Of a stretch of 22,611 nt of DNA, positions 1 to 8,200 are shown piece by piece (the first letter of the stretch is position 1; every line of letters starts with the position of its first letter). Position numbers and translations under genes: made by a program. This DNA comes from CAYFZO01 sp964347615 (GTDB lineage Bacteria; Pseudomonadota; Gammaproteobacteria; Poriferisulfidales; Oxydemutatoraceae). The notes under the pieces are model-generated. The model had not been told where the DNA came from. It did not search any database and worked only from the letters and a program-made list of their open reading frames with translations. The stretch covers positions 1 to 22,611 of the forward strand of contig CAYFZO010000027.1 in NCBI GenBank assembly GCA_964347615.1, given 5' to 3'.

Positions 1-867
1 CTCCACCTCGACCGACGTCGAAACCTTATCGAACACCACCTCATCCGGCAACAACGAAACCCCCTCAACCGCTACACCCGCTACGCTCAACGACACCGCC
101 ACAGACTCCCCCGCAAACAGCCTGTAGGCACCTTCCAGGGACAACGTCGCGGACCCCGCCGTCCCGGCCGCCACCGGCAGCGACGACGGCGAAAACGAAA
201 GAGCATACTCGCGCGGCAATACACGAATCCCAACCGACGTCGAAGACACCTCCGCGTTCATCGGCAACGACAACGCCTCCGCCGTCAATTCCACCGACGC
301 CAATTCTCGGGGAACCATCAAGGACAAGGACGTGCTCGGCACCGAACGACCCATCGACAACGACGAAGGTTCAACCCCAAAACCGGAACCCGACAAACCG
401 ACCAATGACACCAAAACCTCCTCCTCAGGCAGCAAGTCATCAGCGCCCAGCAAAGTCAATTCCACCGACGTATTCAAGCCGGAACGAACCAGCAACGGAG
501 ACGACGGGAAAGACAGATGCAACTCGCGGGGCAGTACCGACACCGCAGCCTCCACCGGATCAACGTCAATGTCAATGCCCGCAGGCAAGTCACCCTGCAC
601 CGCAGCCGAAACCGAACCTGTCTCAGCAGCATCCGCCGACGCGCTCAACATCACCTCAACCGACGTCGAACCCAATCTGAAAAGTACCTGAGGCGCAGAC
701 CGCAGCGACAATCCGCTCCCGGAAACACCCAATGACACGGAAACCTCCTCACCAGGCAGCAAATCATCGGCGCCCGTCAGCGACAAGCTCGACGTAAGCG
801 TTGAATTCGCAACTACCTCCAACGGAGGCCGGTCAAACGACAGTGAATAATTTCGGCGCGGCAGTAC
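1..867 (-). repeat. Three tandem Ig-like modules at the visible end of the second gene
   Basis: Modules begin with LPRRNYSLSF, LPRELHLSF and LPREYALSF; the marker gcagtac/gcaatac falls near 861, 531 and 216, giving spacings of 330 and 315 bp. Each continues with a Thr/Ser-Leu-rich strand, a LLPGEEV-type turn and a V/S-rich strand. They resemble the X modules flanking the LRR region of the giant gene (TAGSFSTATLTLLGD) more than the A-F modules. The third copy is cut by the window edge. A further relative (REYRLNLNPTDFVVG) lies near 3346. Confidence 0.7.
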
Positions 868-3800
868 TTCCACCGGTAACTCCGCCGGGTCGTTCATCAA
901 TTCAACGTCTCCTCTAACCTTGGTTACCGTCAAGGCCCCCGACATACTTTCAGACCCCGCCGTCACCGTCACCGTCGCCGATTGCATCGCCCTACTTAAC
1001 GTCACTTCAGGCGGATTCACCGCCAACCCGTCGCCTCGAACTGAAACAGACAACACCACTTCTTGATCCTCAGCCAACACGGAGCCATCGAAGCTCAATC
1101 CCACCTCCGCCTCTTCGCCTCGCGGCAACGCCAGCACGTCGGCTGGATCAAACACCACCGCCACCACGGGGGTCGTCGCCCTCAGCACCAGATCCGGCCG
1201 CTGCCCCAAAAGAACGGCTCGCGGGATCGGACTCACGTCCTCTTGTGTCACCGCCACCGCCACCGGCGAGTCGATTGTAGCCGTCGTTGTCGTTTTGACC
1301 GTCACCATCCGTGACGCCCTGTTCTTGTCCAGCACCACTCTATGTTGCGCGCTTCCGTCGCCGAAACTAAAACCATCTTCGAAATCACTTTGTGGAATAC
1401 CCAGTGTCACCGCCACCTTCCGGTCTGCAACCAATCGCGGAATCGTCGTTACCTCGAACTGCGTACTGCGACCTCGCTGAATCAGCACTTCCGGCGGATT
1501 GAAATTCAACGACACCGACTGCTCTACTATAAGGTTACGCTCGTGTAAGAAGTTTGTCGGCTCATCCGTCGCGCCCGGATCATCATGAAACGCGACGCCG
1601 CTTAACGCTTCCACCGCCAGCTTCCCTCTGGAATACGCCTTATCCGAAGCTTCTATTGTTATTGTCGCCGTTGGCGTGTCAGCGCTCAAGTGCACCTGAG
1701 TACTCGTCAACTCTTCATCCGGCAGCGGGCCAATAACGTTAACAAACATTACACCGTCCACCAACTCCACCCCTTGACCCTCGATCACCAACTGGAACAC
1801 CACCCTCTGATTGCCCCGCAACGTAAGACCAGTCAAAACCAACTCCACGTCTAATCGCTCCCCCAGCCCCACCCTCAAGGCGTCTCCAACCCTGCCGCCA
1901 TGAGGCCTCAATCCGAGGTTCCCCCGGGGTATCACCACCCGAAGCGTCGTTTCAGACCGACTGTCGATATTCACCTGCAGCTCCGGGGAATGATCCACTA
2001 CCATCGGGGTGACACGGGCGCTGTTTTCGAGTTCCGCATCCGGCAACGCTTCTACCTGAACCTCAAAAGGCAGTTGGTTTTCTACCAGCGTCACCCGCGT
2101 GCTGGGCAATCCGTCGGCAAAACTCAATCCCGCGTTGCTCGGTTCTATCCCCAACTGCACCGTCACCACTTGCCCTTCCTTCAACGGTGGATCGGTTGTT
2201 ATGGAGAACTTCCTGCTCTTCCCTTGCTGAACTTTGACCGGTCCTGAAGGAAGCACCACCGTCGTGACGTCGATCAAAAGCTTGGTTCTCACTCGAAGCG
2301 ACGGGGCCTCGCCGACAACGGTCACGTTGTCACCCTCACCCGACGCGGATACCCCCATTTCAGAATCCAAGCCCGGAGTCAACGCGCGAACCCTGACCCG
2401 GGTGCTTGAGTTCTCCCCCGAAGCCAAAACCAGCACGTTCCCCCCGATCAACTCTGAATCAACACCCTCTACAGACAAACCCTCGGCAACGCTCAATGTC
2501 ACTGTCACCCGCTCGTTCCCCACAAGCAACGGATCCGTCGACACCGTGATTTCGGTTGACTCTCCCTCCACAATCGTAACCATCTCCACCGCTTGACCCG
2601 CATGGCTTGAAAGCGACAACTCCACGTTGCGTATAACTTCAACCGCCAAAGATTCCGTCGTCACCCGCGCGTTGTCAGCCAGCAGTGTCAACGTCACATC
2701 CGACACCAAAACCGAAAACGCCGACAACGGCGAATCCCGCGTCACGGAAACCGACGTCGTCGCAGACGACGTCCCCTGAACAAACCTCAGCGTATCTCCC
2801 CCGACCAGACTCGCGCCCTCGCCTTCGGACGACGACACGCCCAGCCGTACCTCCAAAGATTCACCCTCGCCCAATTCCGCCCCCAACAGCGACAAGCCGA
2901 AATCGGCTGACTCCCCCCCCGCAACCGACAAGACGTCTATCTCTCTATTCAATGAATCCACGAACGCCAGACGGAAAGCGCGTGAAAATGACAGCCGGAA
3001 ATTGCCCTCGCCACCATCATCAGCATTGCGAATGTCCACCCCATCATTATTTACCAACCAATACGGACTCCCCTGGGCAGAACCCGCACTTGGATCCTCC
3101 ACAACAAACGACAAGTTCGACCCCTCGGACACCACCGACAGCGGCACGCTCACCTCCACCTCCACCGACATCGAAGTCGGATTGAACACCACCTCAGACG
3201 GCAATACCGACGCACCAGCCTCCGCCACGCTCAAAGAAACATCCACCGACTGGCCCTCAAGCAACGGATCATCTCCTTCCAAAGACAACGTCGCCGTAGA
3301 CGTCCTGCCCACTACGAAATCAGTCGGATTAAGATTCAATCTATACTCACGAGCCACAATCACAACTTCAGCGGTTTCCTCAGACACCGTTACGTTGTCA
3401 GGCACGGCACTGGCAAACGCTCTCAACTGAAAAGTCTTGTGTTGCCGCACAGCAGACAATCTCCACGCAGCAGACAACTCCAAAGACACTCGCGGCGTTG
3501 TCGCGCTCATTACCGCCAGCGGCGGTGAAACCGACAAGTCACCCGATAGGGAACTACCCAACCGCACCTCAAAATTCACCGTAACCGATTCGCCCTCCGT
3601 CAATAACTCCGCATTCTCCAACTCCAACTCCAACTCCCTCGTTAAGCCAGACTTCACCTGATACACATCTATAATTTCAAATTGCGTCCCAAAAATAAAA
3701 TTGTCAGCGGGCGTAGTAAAAGACAAATTCAGCGGACTCCACAGAAACCGGAATTCGGCGCTCGTGTCAAAACTGTCTTCCGTGATTCTCCCTGCCGCCA

Positions 3801-4923
3801 CCCCGCAACCAAGGCGAATGTCTGACAATAAGATACCCGGGTCATTGCAATCGGGTGGGGGAAAACTCGGCGGCTCTGTAATTGACCTCCCCACGTGAAT
3901 TATCTCCACGTGGACAACTTCAACCAGGTCGTTGCTCCGCGTCACATTGAAAGGTGTGCTTGCGACGGCGCCCGCTGAAATCATCACCTGAGTTGTTGAC
4001 AAGTCGCCGCCTGAAGCGGAGAGGGTTACGGTCAGGTCATACGGCGCACCTTGCACCGATATCAACTTGAGTTGCTCAGAATCTTGATTAGCTGACCCGT
4101 CCGCGCGTTCAAAGCGGAAAGAAAGCAGCGCGTCACCCGATAGTTTCAGATCTTTCAAGTTGGTCAAGCCTTCAAATATTCCCTCCGGTAAGGGCGCCAA
4201 GTTGACAAAATCTATATACAGATACTCGATGGCGCGCAAATCCGAAAACAGACCCGGCACCAGCGCGACTTCTCTCGAACCACCACCCAGCCGGAAAAGA
4301 TCGAGCTCCTTTAAATTGACCAAACCTGAAAATGCATTTGAATCCAGCACCGTTAAGGCAGAATTAAAGCCAAGCCCCAATGCCTCCAACCCGTCGAGAC
4401 CAGAAAACACATTCGCCTGCAAGAAAGTCAGGTCATTTGAACCGAGGAGCAACACCCGCAAGTTGCCGAGGCCTGAAAAATCACCGGTTCTGAGAGTAGC
4501 AATGTTGTCATTGCTCAGATCCAAAACCCCCGTTATCCCGGATAGATGCGCATCCGTCACATTGGCGCAGTTGCTGACGCCGGGAATCTTGTCCAAAATC
4601 CCGGTCTGAACCTGCGACGTCCTGTCGCACACCGGAGGAGTTGGCCCTTGCGCGTGAACGCCGGAGGCGGCAAACCCAAGCAACGAGAACAGAAAACCGC
4701 AGAGCAAAACCCGCCGGCGTAAAAACGTTTTCGCCCTCGCCGGGCGTGATGAAGCGTACAAATGTGTCAGGGGGCTATAAATCCGTTCGGCGTAAAGAAG
4801 TGCGACTCGTGCAACGCTTAAGCCAATCAAAACGAGGCTTGGTACCCATAACACCCCGCAAACAGATCTCCGCAAACCTGCCATTGCATTTTGTTCTGGC
4901 CTTTCAGCTTCGTCGCCAGCCAT
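1..4923 (-). CDS. LRR and Ig-like repeat secreted protein, paralogue of the upstream giant, 3' end beyond window
   Basis: Triplets read from 4923 down to base 1 contain no stop, so 1,641 codons are visible and the gene runs off the left edge. Order: N-terminal signal sequence, five LRRs (about residues 98-260) opened by VCDRT...C, a post-LRR domain containing NVTR and a Cys pair near 3855-3800, two or three Ig-like modules, one C-D-E-F-A block (2640-867) colinear with the units of the upstream gene, then three tandem modules of 105-110 residues to the edge. The ATG at 4923 is the first in-frame start after TAA at 4971-4969. ATG at 4884 or a TTG at 4761 are alternatives; the TTG would place the signal peptide directly at the N-terminus. 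No strong Shine-Dalgarno sequence decides among them. Likely exported and surface-associated; the binding target is unknown. Confidence 0.9.
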   Translation of the reverse strand, partial: MAGDEAERPEQNAMAGLRRSVCGVLWVPSLVLIGLSVARVALLYAERIYSPLTHLYASSRPARAKTFLRRRVLLCGFLFSLLGFAASGVHAQGPTPPVCDRTSQVQTGILDKIPGVSNCANVTDAHLSGITGVLDLSNDNIATLRTGDFSGLGNLRVLLLGSNDLTFLQANVFSGLDGLEALGLGFNSALTVLDSNAFSGLVNLKELDLFRLGGGSREVALVPGLFSDLRAIEYLYIDFVNLAPLPEGIFEGLTNLKDLKLSGDALLSFRFERADGSANQDSEQLKLISVQGAPYDLTVTLSASGGDLSTTQVMISAGAVASTPFNVTRSNDLVEVVHVEIIHVGRSITEPPSFPPPDCNDPGILLSDIRLGCGVAAGRITEDSFDTSAEFRFLWSPLNLSFTTPADNFIFGTQFEIIDVYQVKSGLTRELELELENAELLTEGESVTVNFEVRLGSSLSGDLSVSPPLAVMSATTPRVSLELSAAWRLSAVRQHKTFQLRAFASAVPDNVTVSEETAEVVIVAREYRLNLNPTDFVVGRTSTATLSLEGDDPLLEGQSVDVSLSVAEAGASVLPSEVVFNPTSMSVEVEVSVPLSVVSEGSNLSFVVEDPSAGSAQGSPYWLVNNDGVDIRNADDGGEGNFRLSFSRAFRLAFVDSLNREIDVLSVAGGESADFGLSLLGAELGEGESLEVRLGVSSSEGEGASLVGGDTLRFVQGTSSATTSVSVTRDSPLSAFSVLVSDVTLTLLADNARVTTESLAVEVIRNVELSLSSHAGQAVEMVTIVEGESTEITVSTDPLLVGNERVTVTLSVAEGLSVEGVDSELIGGNVLVLASGENSSTRVRVRALTPGLDSEMGVSASGEGDNVTVVGEAPSLRVRTKLLIDVTTVVLPSGPVKVQQGKSRKFSITTDPPLKEGQVVTVQLGIEPSNAGLSFADGLPSTRVTLVENQLPFEVQVEALPDAELENSARVTPMVVDHSPELQVNIDSRSETTLRVVIPRGNLGLRPHGGRVGDALRVGLGERLDVELVLTGLTLRGNQRVVFQLVIEGQGVELVDGVMFVNVIGPLPDEELTSTQVHLSADTPTATITIEASDKAYSRGKLAVEALSGVAFHDDPGATDEPTNFLHERNLIVEQSVSLNFNPPEVLIQRGRSTQFEVTTIPRLVADRKVAVTLGIPQSDFEDGFSFGDGSAQHRVVLDKNRASRMVTVKTTTTATIDSPVAVAVTQEDVSPIPRAVLLGQRPDLVLRATTPVVAVVFDPADVLALPRGEEAEVGLSFDGSVLAEDQEVVLSVSVRGDGLAVNPPEVTLSRAMQSATVTVTAGSESMSGALTVTKVRGDVELMNDPAELPVEVLPRRNYSLSFDRPPLEVVANSTLTSSLSLTGADDLLPGEEVSVSLGVSGSGLSLRSAPQVLFRLGSTSVEVMLSASADAAETGSVSAAVQGDLPAGIDIDVDPVEAAVSVLPRELHLSFPSSPLLVRSGLNTSVELTLLGADDLLPEEEVLVSLVGLSGSGFGVEPSSLSMGRSVPSTSLSLMVPRELASVELTAEALSLPMNAEVSSTSVGIRVLPREYALSFSPSSLPVAAGTAGSATLSLEGAYRLFAGESVAVSLSVAGVAVEGVSLLPDEVVFDKVSTSVEVE
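867..2640 (-). repeat. C-D-E-F-A module block of the second gene
   Basis: Five Ig-like modules in the same order as in the giant gene's units: C (VIRNVELSLSSHAGQAVEM), D (VKVQQGKSRKFSITTDPPL), E (GNLGLRPHGGRVGDAL), F (VLIQRGRSTQFEVTTIP) and A (VVFDPADVLALPRGEEAEV). The E module carries the LRP...GD form of its first half. The C module carries RVRALTPGLD, closest to the RVNAL variant of units 2 and 4 of the giant gene rather than the commoner SVSTS variant. A B module like that of the giant gene (LVRGGAAAE) is not recognisable just before C; a different Ig-like module stands there. Confidence 0.75.
2913..2920 (-). repeat. Homopolymer tract C8 (G8 on the coding strand) in the second gene
   Basis: Eight consecutive C on the plus strand encode Gly-Gly within VAGGESADF. 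The tract is in frame as given. Homopolymer G/C tracts inside surface-protein genes can slip and switch expression, but eight is at the short end for that. Nothing else here proves switching. Confidence 0.6.
3616..3637 (-). repeat. Hexanucleotide microsatellite ctccaa, 3.7 copies, coding Glu-Leu repeats
   Basis: Three perfect copies of ctccaa plus ctcc lie in the second gene and encode an alternating Glu-Leu run (ELELELE). The period of six keeps frame, so copy-number change would alter length without breaking the gene. Confidence 0.8.
4150..4632 (-). other. LRR domain of the second gene (five repeats)
   Basis: After VCDRTSQ...SNC, which looks like a cysteine-bearing N-cap, five repeats follow the pattern FSGL-x-x-L-x-x-L-x-L: GDFSGLGNLRVLLL, NVFSGLDGLEALGL, NAFSGLVNLKELDL, GLFSDLRAIEYLYI and GIFEGLTNLKDLKL. 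The GxFxGL form is typical of extracellular, eukaryote-like LRRs used for protein binding. The last repeats and the segment after them (SFRFER, LISVQGAP) match the corresponding part of the upstream giant gene, including an exact 24-base match at 4045-4068 versus 20785-20808. Confidence 0.85.
4642..4761 (-). other. Signal peptide of the second gene
   Basis: The translation contains a basic stretch (RPARAKTFLRRR), a hydrophobic core (VLLCGFLFSLLGFAA) and a polar c-region ending VHA before QG, which fits a Sec signal peptide with an AXA-like cleavage site near 4654. If the ATG at 4923 is used, a further hydrophobic stretch (LWVPSLVLIGLSVARVALLY) precedes it by about 30 residues, giving an unusual two-segment N-terminus. 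A start at TTG 4761 would give a conventional leader of about 36 residues. This module shows the second gene has its own export signal and is not a broken tail of the giant gene. Confidence 0.7.
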
Positions 4924-5011
4924 TACGCCCCCGAGTACAAGAAATCTCCCCCAGACTTCTGTTCGCTCTTAGCACCAGAAAAAACTTGTCGGCGGAAATT
5001 TCAGGTCTAAA

Positions 5012-5040
5012 ATTATAACTTAGACAAAGAGATAAGGTAA
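5012..5040 (-). promoter_or_regulatory. Candidate sigma70-type promoter of the second gene
   Basis: A perfect TATAAT lies at 5017-5012 on the minus strand within AT-rich DNA. With a 17-base spacer the -35 position reads TTACCT (5040-5035), matching TTGACA at only three positions. Transcription would start near 5005, about 80 bases before ATG 4923. The -10 is strong and the -35 is poor. Confidence 0.4.
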
Positions 5041-5064
5041 GTGTTTGATACTTCACCAAAAACC

Positions 5065-5091
5065 AAAAAAATCCATACCCAAGCACTTGGG
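5065..5091 (-). terminator. Weak candidate rho-independent terminator of the giant gene
   Basis: On the minus strand CCCAAGTGCTTGGG forms a 5-bp stem with loop GTGC (6-base inverted repeats), followed after six bases by seven consecutive T (5071-5065). It lies about 145 bp after the giant gene's stop and before the promoter-like site of the next gene. The short stem and the gap before the T run make it weak. Confidence 0.35.
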
Positions 5092-5183
5092 AAGTTACCA
5101 AACTCTTGAAAGGGCTGGAGATATGGATTGCGACGACGGCGGTCAAATCAAAGCAGGCGACCGGGGAGCTCGTCTATCGCTAA

Positions 5184-5201
5184 CCGCGCGCTGAAGCGCG
5201 G
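5184..5201. repeat. GC-rich inverted repeat after the giant gene
   Basis: The plus strand reads ccgcgc-gctgaa-gcgcgg, a 6-bp perfect stem, or alternatively cgcgc-tgaa-gcgcg with a 4-base loop. It starts 34 bases past the giant gene's stop. No T run follows on either strand, so it is not a classical terminator; it could stabilise the 3' end of the transcript or be a copy of a small dispersed palindrome. Confidence 0.5.
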
Positions 5202-5234
5202 AGTGAAAAACGCAATTCAAAGAACCTGAAAAAC

Positions 5235-8200
5235 TTACTCCAGTGCCCCTTCGAGGAAGACCCTGATCCTCAACCGGAGACCCGCGGGCTTCAGCTCCAC
5301 GCTCACCGGCAACTCCGCCGGGACCCTCAACTCAACGCCGCTCACCGCCGCCGCCGTCAAAGTGCCCGACGCGTTCTCGAGCGTCGCTGTCACCGCCACC
5401 GTTGCCGACGGCGTCGTCCCGCTCAACGTCACTTCCTGCGTATCCACCGTCAAACCCGCACCTTGCACTGAAACCGCCAACACCGCTTCCTGACCCACGG
5501 CCAATTCATAGTCCCCAAGACTCAAAGACACATCCGCACTCGTGCTGTTTGCGGGCAACACCAGCGCTTCGACTACCTCCCCGGCAACAGAGAACGCCAC
5601 CGACACCATCGGCGTCACCGACGCCAACCGCAAAGACTCCGGCGGGGCGACCAACACACCTTCGGCCGTCGTCCTCACGTCTACTGCGGCTCGGACGCCA
5701 ATCGCCGCTGATGAACGAACCAGCACCGACGTTGCACTCATCCCCTCAACCAGCACGATCTCCACCGATGAAGATGCAACCTCGCCGAAACTGAAGTCGG
5801 AATCCTCCGAAACGTTCAAAGACACCGTCACCGACTGACCATCACCAAGCCCCGCGCTCGTCCCCACCGTCAGCAACGCGCTGCGGCCACGTTCTATCCT
5901 CACTTCCACCGCCGGATCAAACGTCACGGAAACTTCTTCCGCCAATTCCGTCATTATCTCGACGGAGCCGTCGCGCACGACTCCGACGTTCTGCCCCGTC
6001 CCCGTCGCAATGACCTGCCCCTCCACGCCCGGATCGGTCGCCCTCAACGTCACCGTCGCACTTGTCCAAGCGCCGGACAATTCAACCGTGTCGGGCAACG
6101 TTAAACCGTCGCCCTCAGCCCTCAAATTCACAGTCACACTTTCGCCTTCCCTCAGCAGCGGATTCGTCGTCACCAGCAACTCGGCTTCATCGCCCGCCTT
6201 GAGCGACACCGCACCGGTGCTCTCCACGCCTGAAATCAGCAACTCTACGCCGCGCACGACCTCGACCGTCAGAGGCGTGAACGACACCACCGCGTTCCCG
6301 ATATCAGTGCCCGACCCCTCAAGAGCCACGACTTCCGTCGAAACCATCCCGGAGCCCGCGGTCACCGTCACCGTCACCGCCCTCGTCTCTGAACTCAACG
6401 TCGCCTCAAGAGGATTCACCCCAAGGTTGCCGGCGACGCCTGAGGTCAACTCCAGCACCAACTCCTCGTCGCCTTCCAACGCAGGCGCCACACTCACCGA
6501 GACGTCCGCCGAGGCCGTATCATCCGCCGCACCGCCGCGAACCAGCCTCACCATGCTCGGATCAAACGAAACCGCCAATTGACGCGGTGTTACCACCACC
6601 GGCAGCTGCGTCTCGCCGACCAGTGTCGCGCCGCTAGCCGTCACCATCAGGTTCCCGGATTCCACGCGACGCGACGCACTCACCTGCACCATCGCCGACT
6701 GAACCGTCTCGGTCAACGTCACACTCGTCGGGGATACTGTCAGCCCCTCGCCGTCCACCGAAACGTTGAGCACTATCTCCTGATCTTCGACCAATGGATA
6801 ATCATCCAGGCTCAACGCCACCGAAGCCTCTCCGCCTGACGGCACCGACAATTTGCCGGCGGGATCAAACATCACCGAAACCTCCGGCGGCACCGACACC
6901 AACTCCAAGCGCTCCGGCGGGGCGACCGACACACCTTCGAACGTCGTCTTCACGTCTACTGTGGTTCGGACGCCAATCGCCGTTGATGAACGAACCCGCA
7001 CCGACGTTGCACTCATCCCCCTGATTAACACGATCTCCACCGATGAAGATGCAACCTCGCCGAAACTAAAGCCGGAATCCTCCGAAACGCCCAAAGACAC
7101 CGTCACCGACTGGCCATCATCAAGCCCCACGCTCGTCCCCACCGTCAGCAACGCGCTGCGGCCACGTTCTATCTCGACTTCCGGCGCCGGATCAAACGTC
7201 ACGGAAACTTCTTTCGCCCGTTCCGTCGTTATCCCGACGGAGTCACCGCTCACAACTTCGACGTTCTGCCCCATCCCTGTCGCAATGACCCTCCCCGAGC
7301 CCGGATCGTTCGCGGTCAACAACACCGTCGCGCTTGTCCGGGCGCTGGACAATTCAACCGTGTTGGGCAGCGTTAAACCGTCGCCCTCAGCCATCAACGT
7401 CACAGTCACCCGTTCGTCCCTTTCAAGCAGCGGCTCCGTCGCCACCGTGATTTCGGTTGACTCTCCCGCCGTGATCGTAACCATCTCCTCGGAAAGTGAC
7501 AGATCCACGCCGCGCACGACCTCGACCGTCAGAGGCATGAACGACACCTCCGCGTTCCCGATCGACGTGTCCGCATTAACCATCGATACCGTGACCTCCG
7601 TCGAAACCGTCGTGAGGCTTGCGACCACCCTCACCTGCACCGCTCTCATCTCTGAACTCAACGTCGCCTCATCGGGATCCACGCCAAGGTCGTCGTCGCC
7701 TGAGGTCAACTTCAGCACCAACTCTTCGTTGCCTTCCAGCGCAGGCGCCACGCTCAGCCAGACTTCCGTCGAGGCCATCTCAGCCACCACGCCGCCGCGA
7801 ACCAACCTCACCATGCTCGGATCAAACGAAACCGCCAATTGACGCGGCTCCACCACCACCGGCAACGACTGTGTCTCGCCGACCAACTCCGCGCCGCGAG
7901 CCGCCGACACCGTCAAACTCCCGGGTCCCACGGCGCTGCGCGACGCGCTCACCTGCACCGTCGCCGACGGCGACGCCGCGGTCAAGGTCACACTCATCAG
8001 GGATACTTCCAGCCCCTCGCCGTCCACCGAAACGTCGAGCACTATCATCTGATCTCCAGCCAGCGAATAATCCGCCAGACTCAACGTCACCGACGCATCG
8101 CCGCCCGACGGCAACCGCAATTCGCCGGCGGGGGAGAACGCCACCTCAACCATCGGAAGCGTCGCTTGCAAACTTAAACTCGGCGGCGGCGCCAAATCAA

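Larger units (their letters stand above)
4924..5234. other. Intergenic spacer between the two giant genes
   Basis: About 310 bp, visibly richer in A and T than the flanking genes. In minus-strand order it holds a GC-rich hairpin (5184-5201), a weak terminator-like hairpin with a T run (5091-5065), and a promoter-like TATAAT (5017-5012) followed by an untranslated leader of about 80 bases. I see no convincing small gene in it; the longest open frame starts at TTG 5146 and runs through the terminator and promoter into the second gene. Confidence 0.75.

Noticed and set aside
332..3898. Plus-strand open frames opposite the second gene
   Set aside because: The minus frame is open through the whole region and encodes recognisable LRR and Ig-like modules; the plus frames have low-complexity Ser/Thr/Pro translations.
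4904..5146. 80-residue minus-strand frame with hydrophobic stretches in the spacer
   Set aside because: It begins at a TTG, runs through the candidate terminator and promoter, has no ribosome binding site that I can see, and overlaps the second gene's start in another frame.
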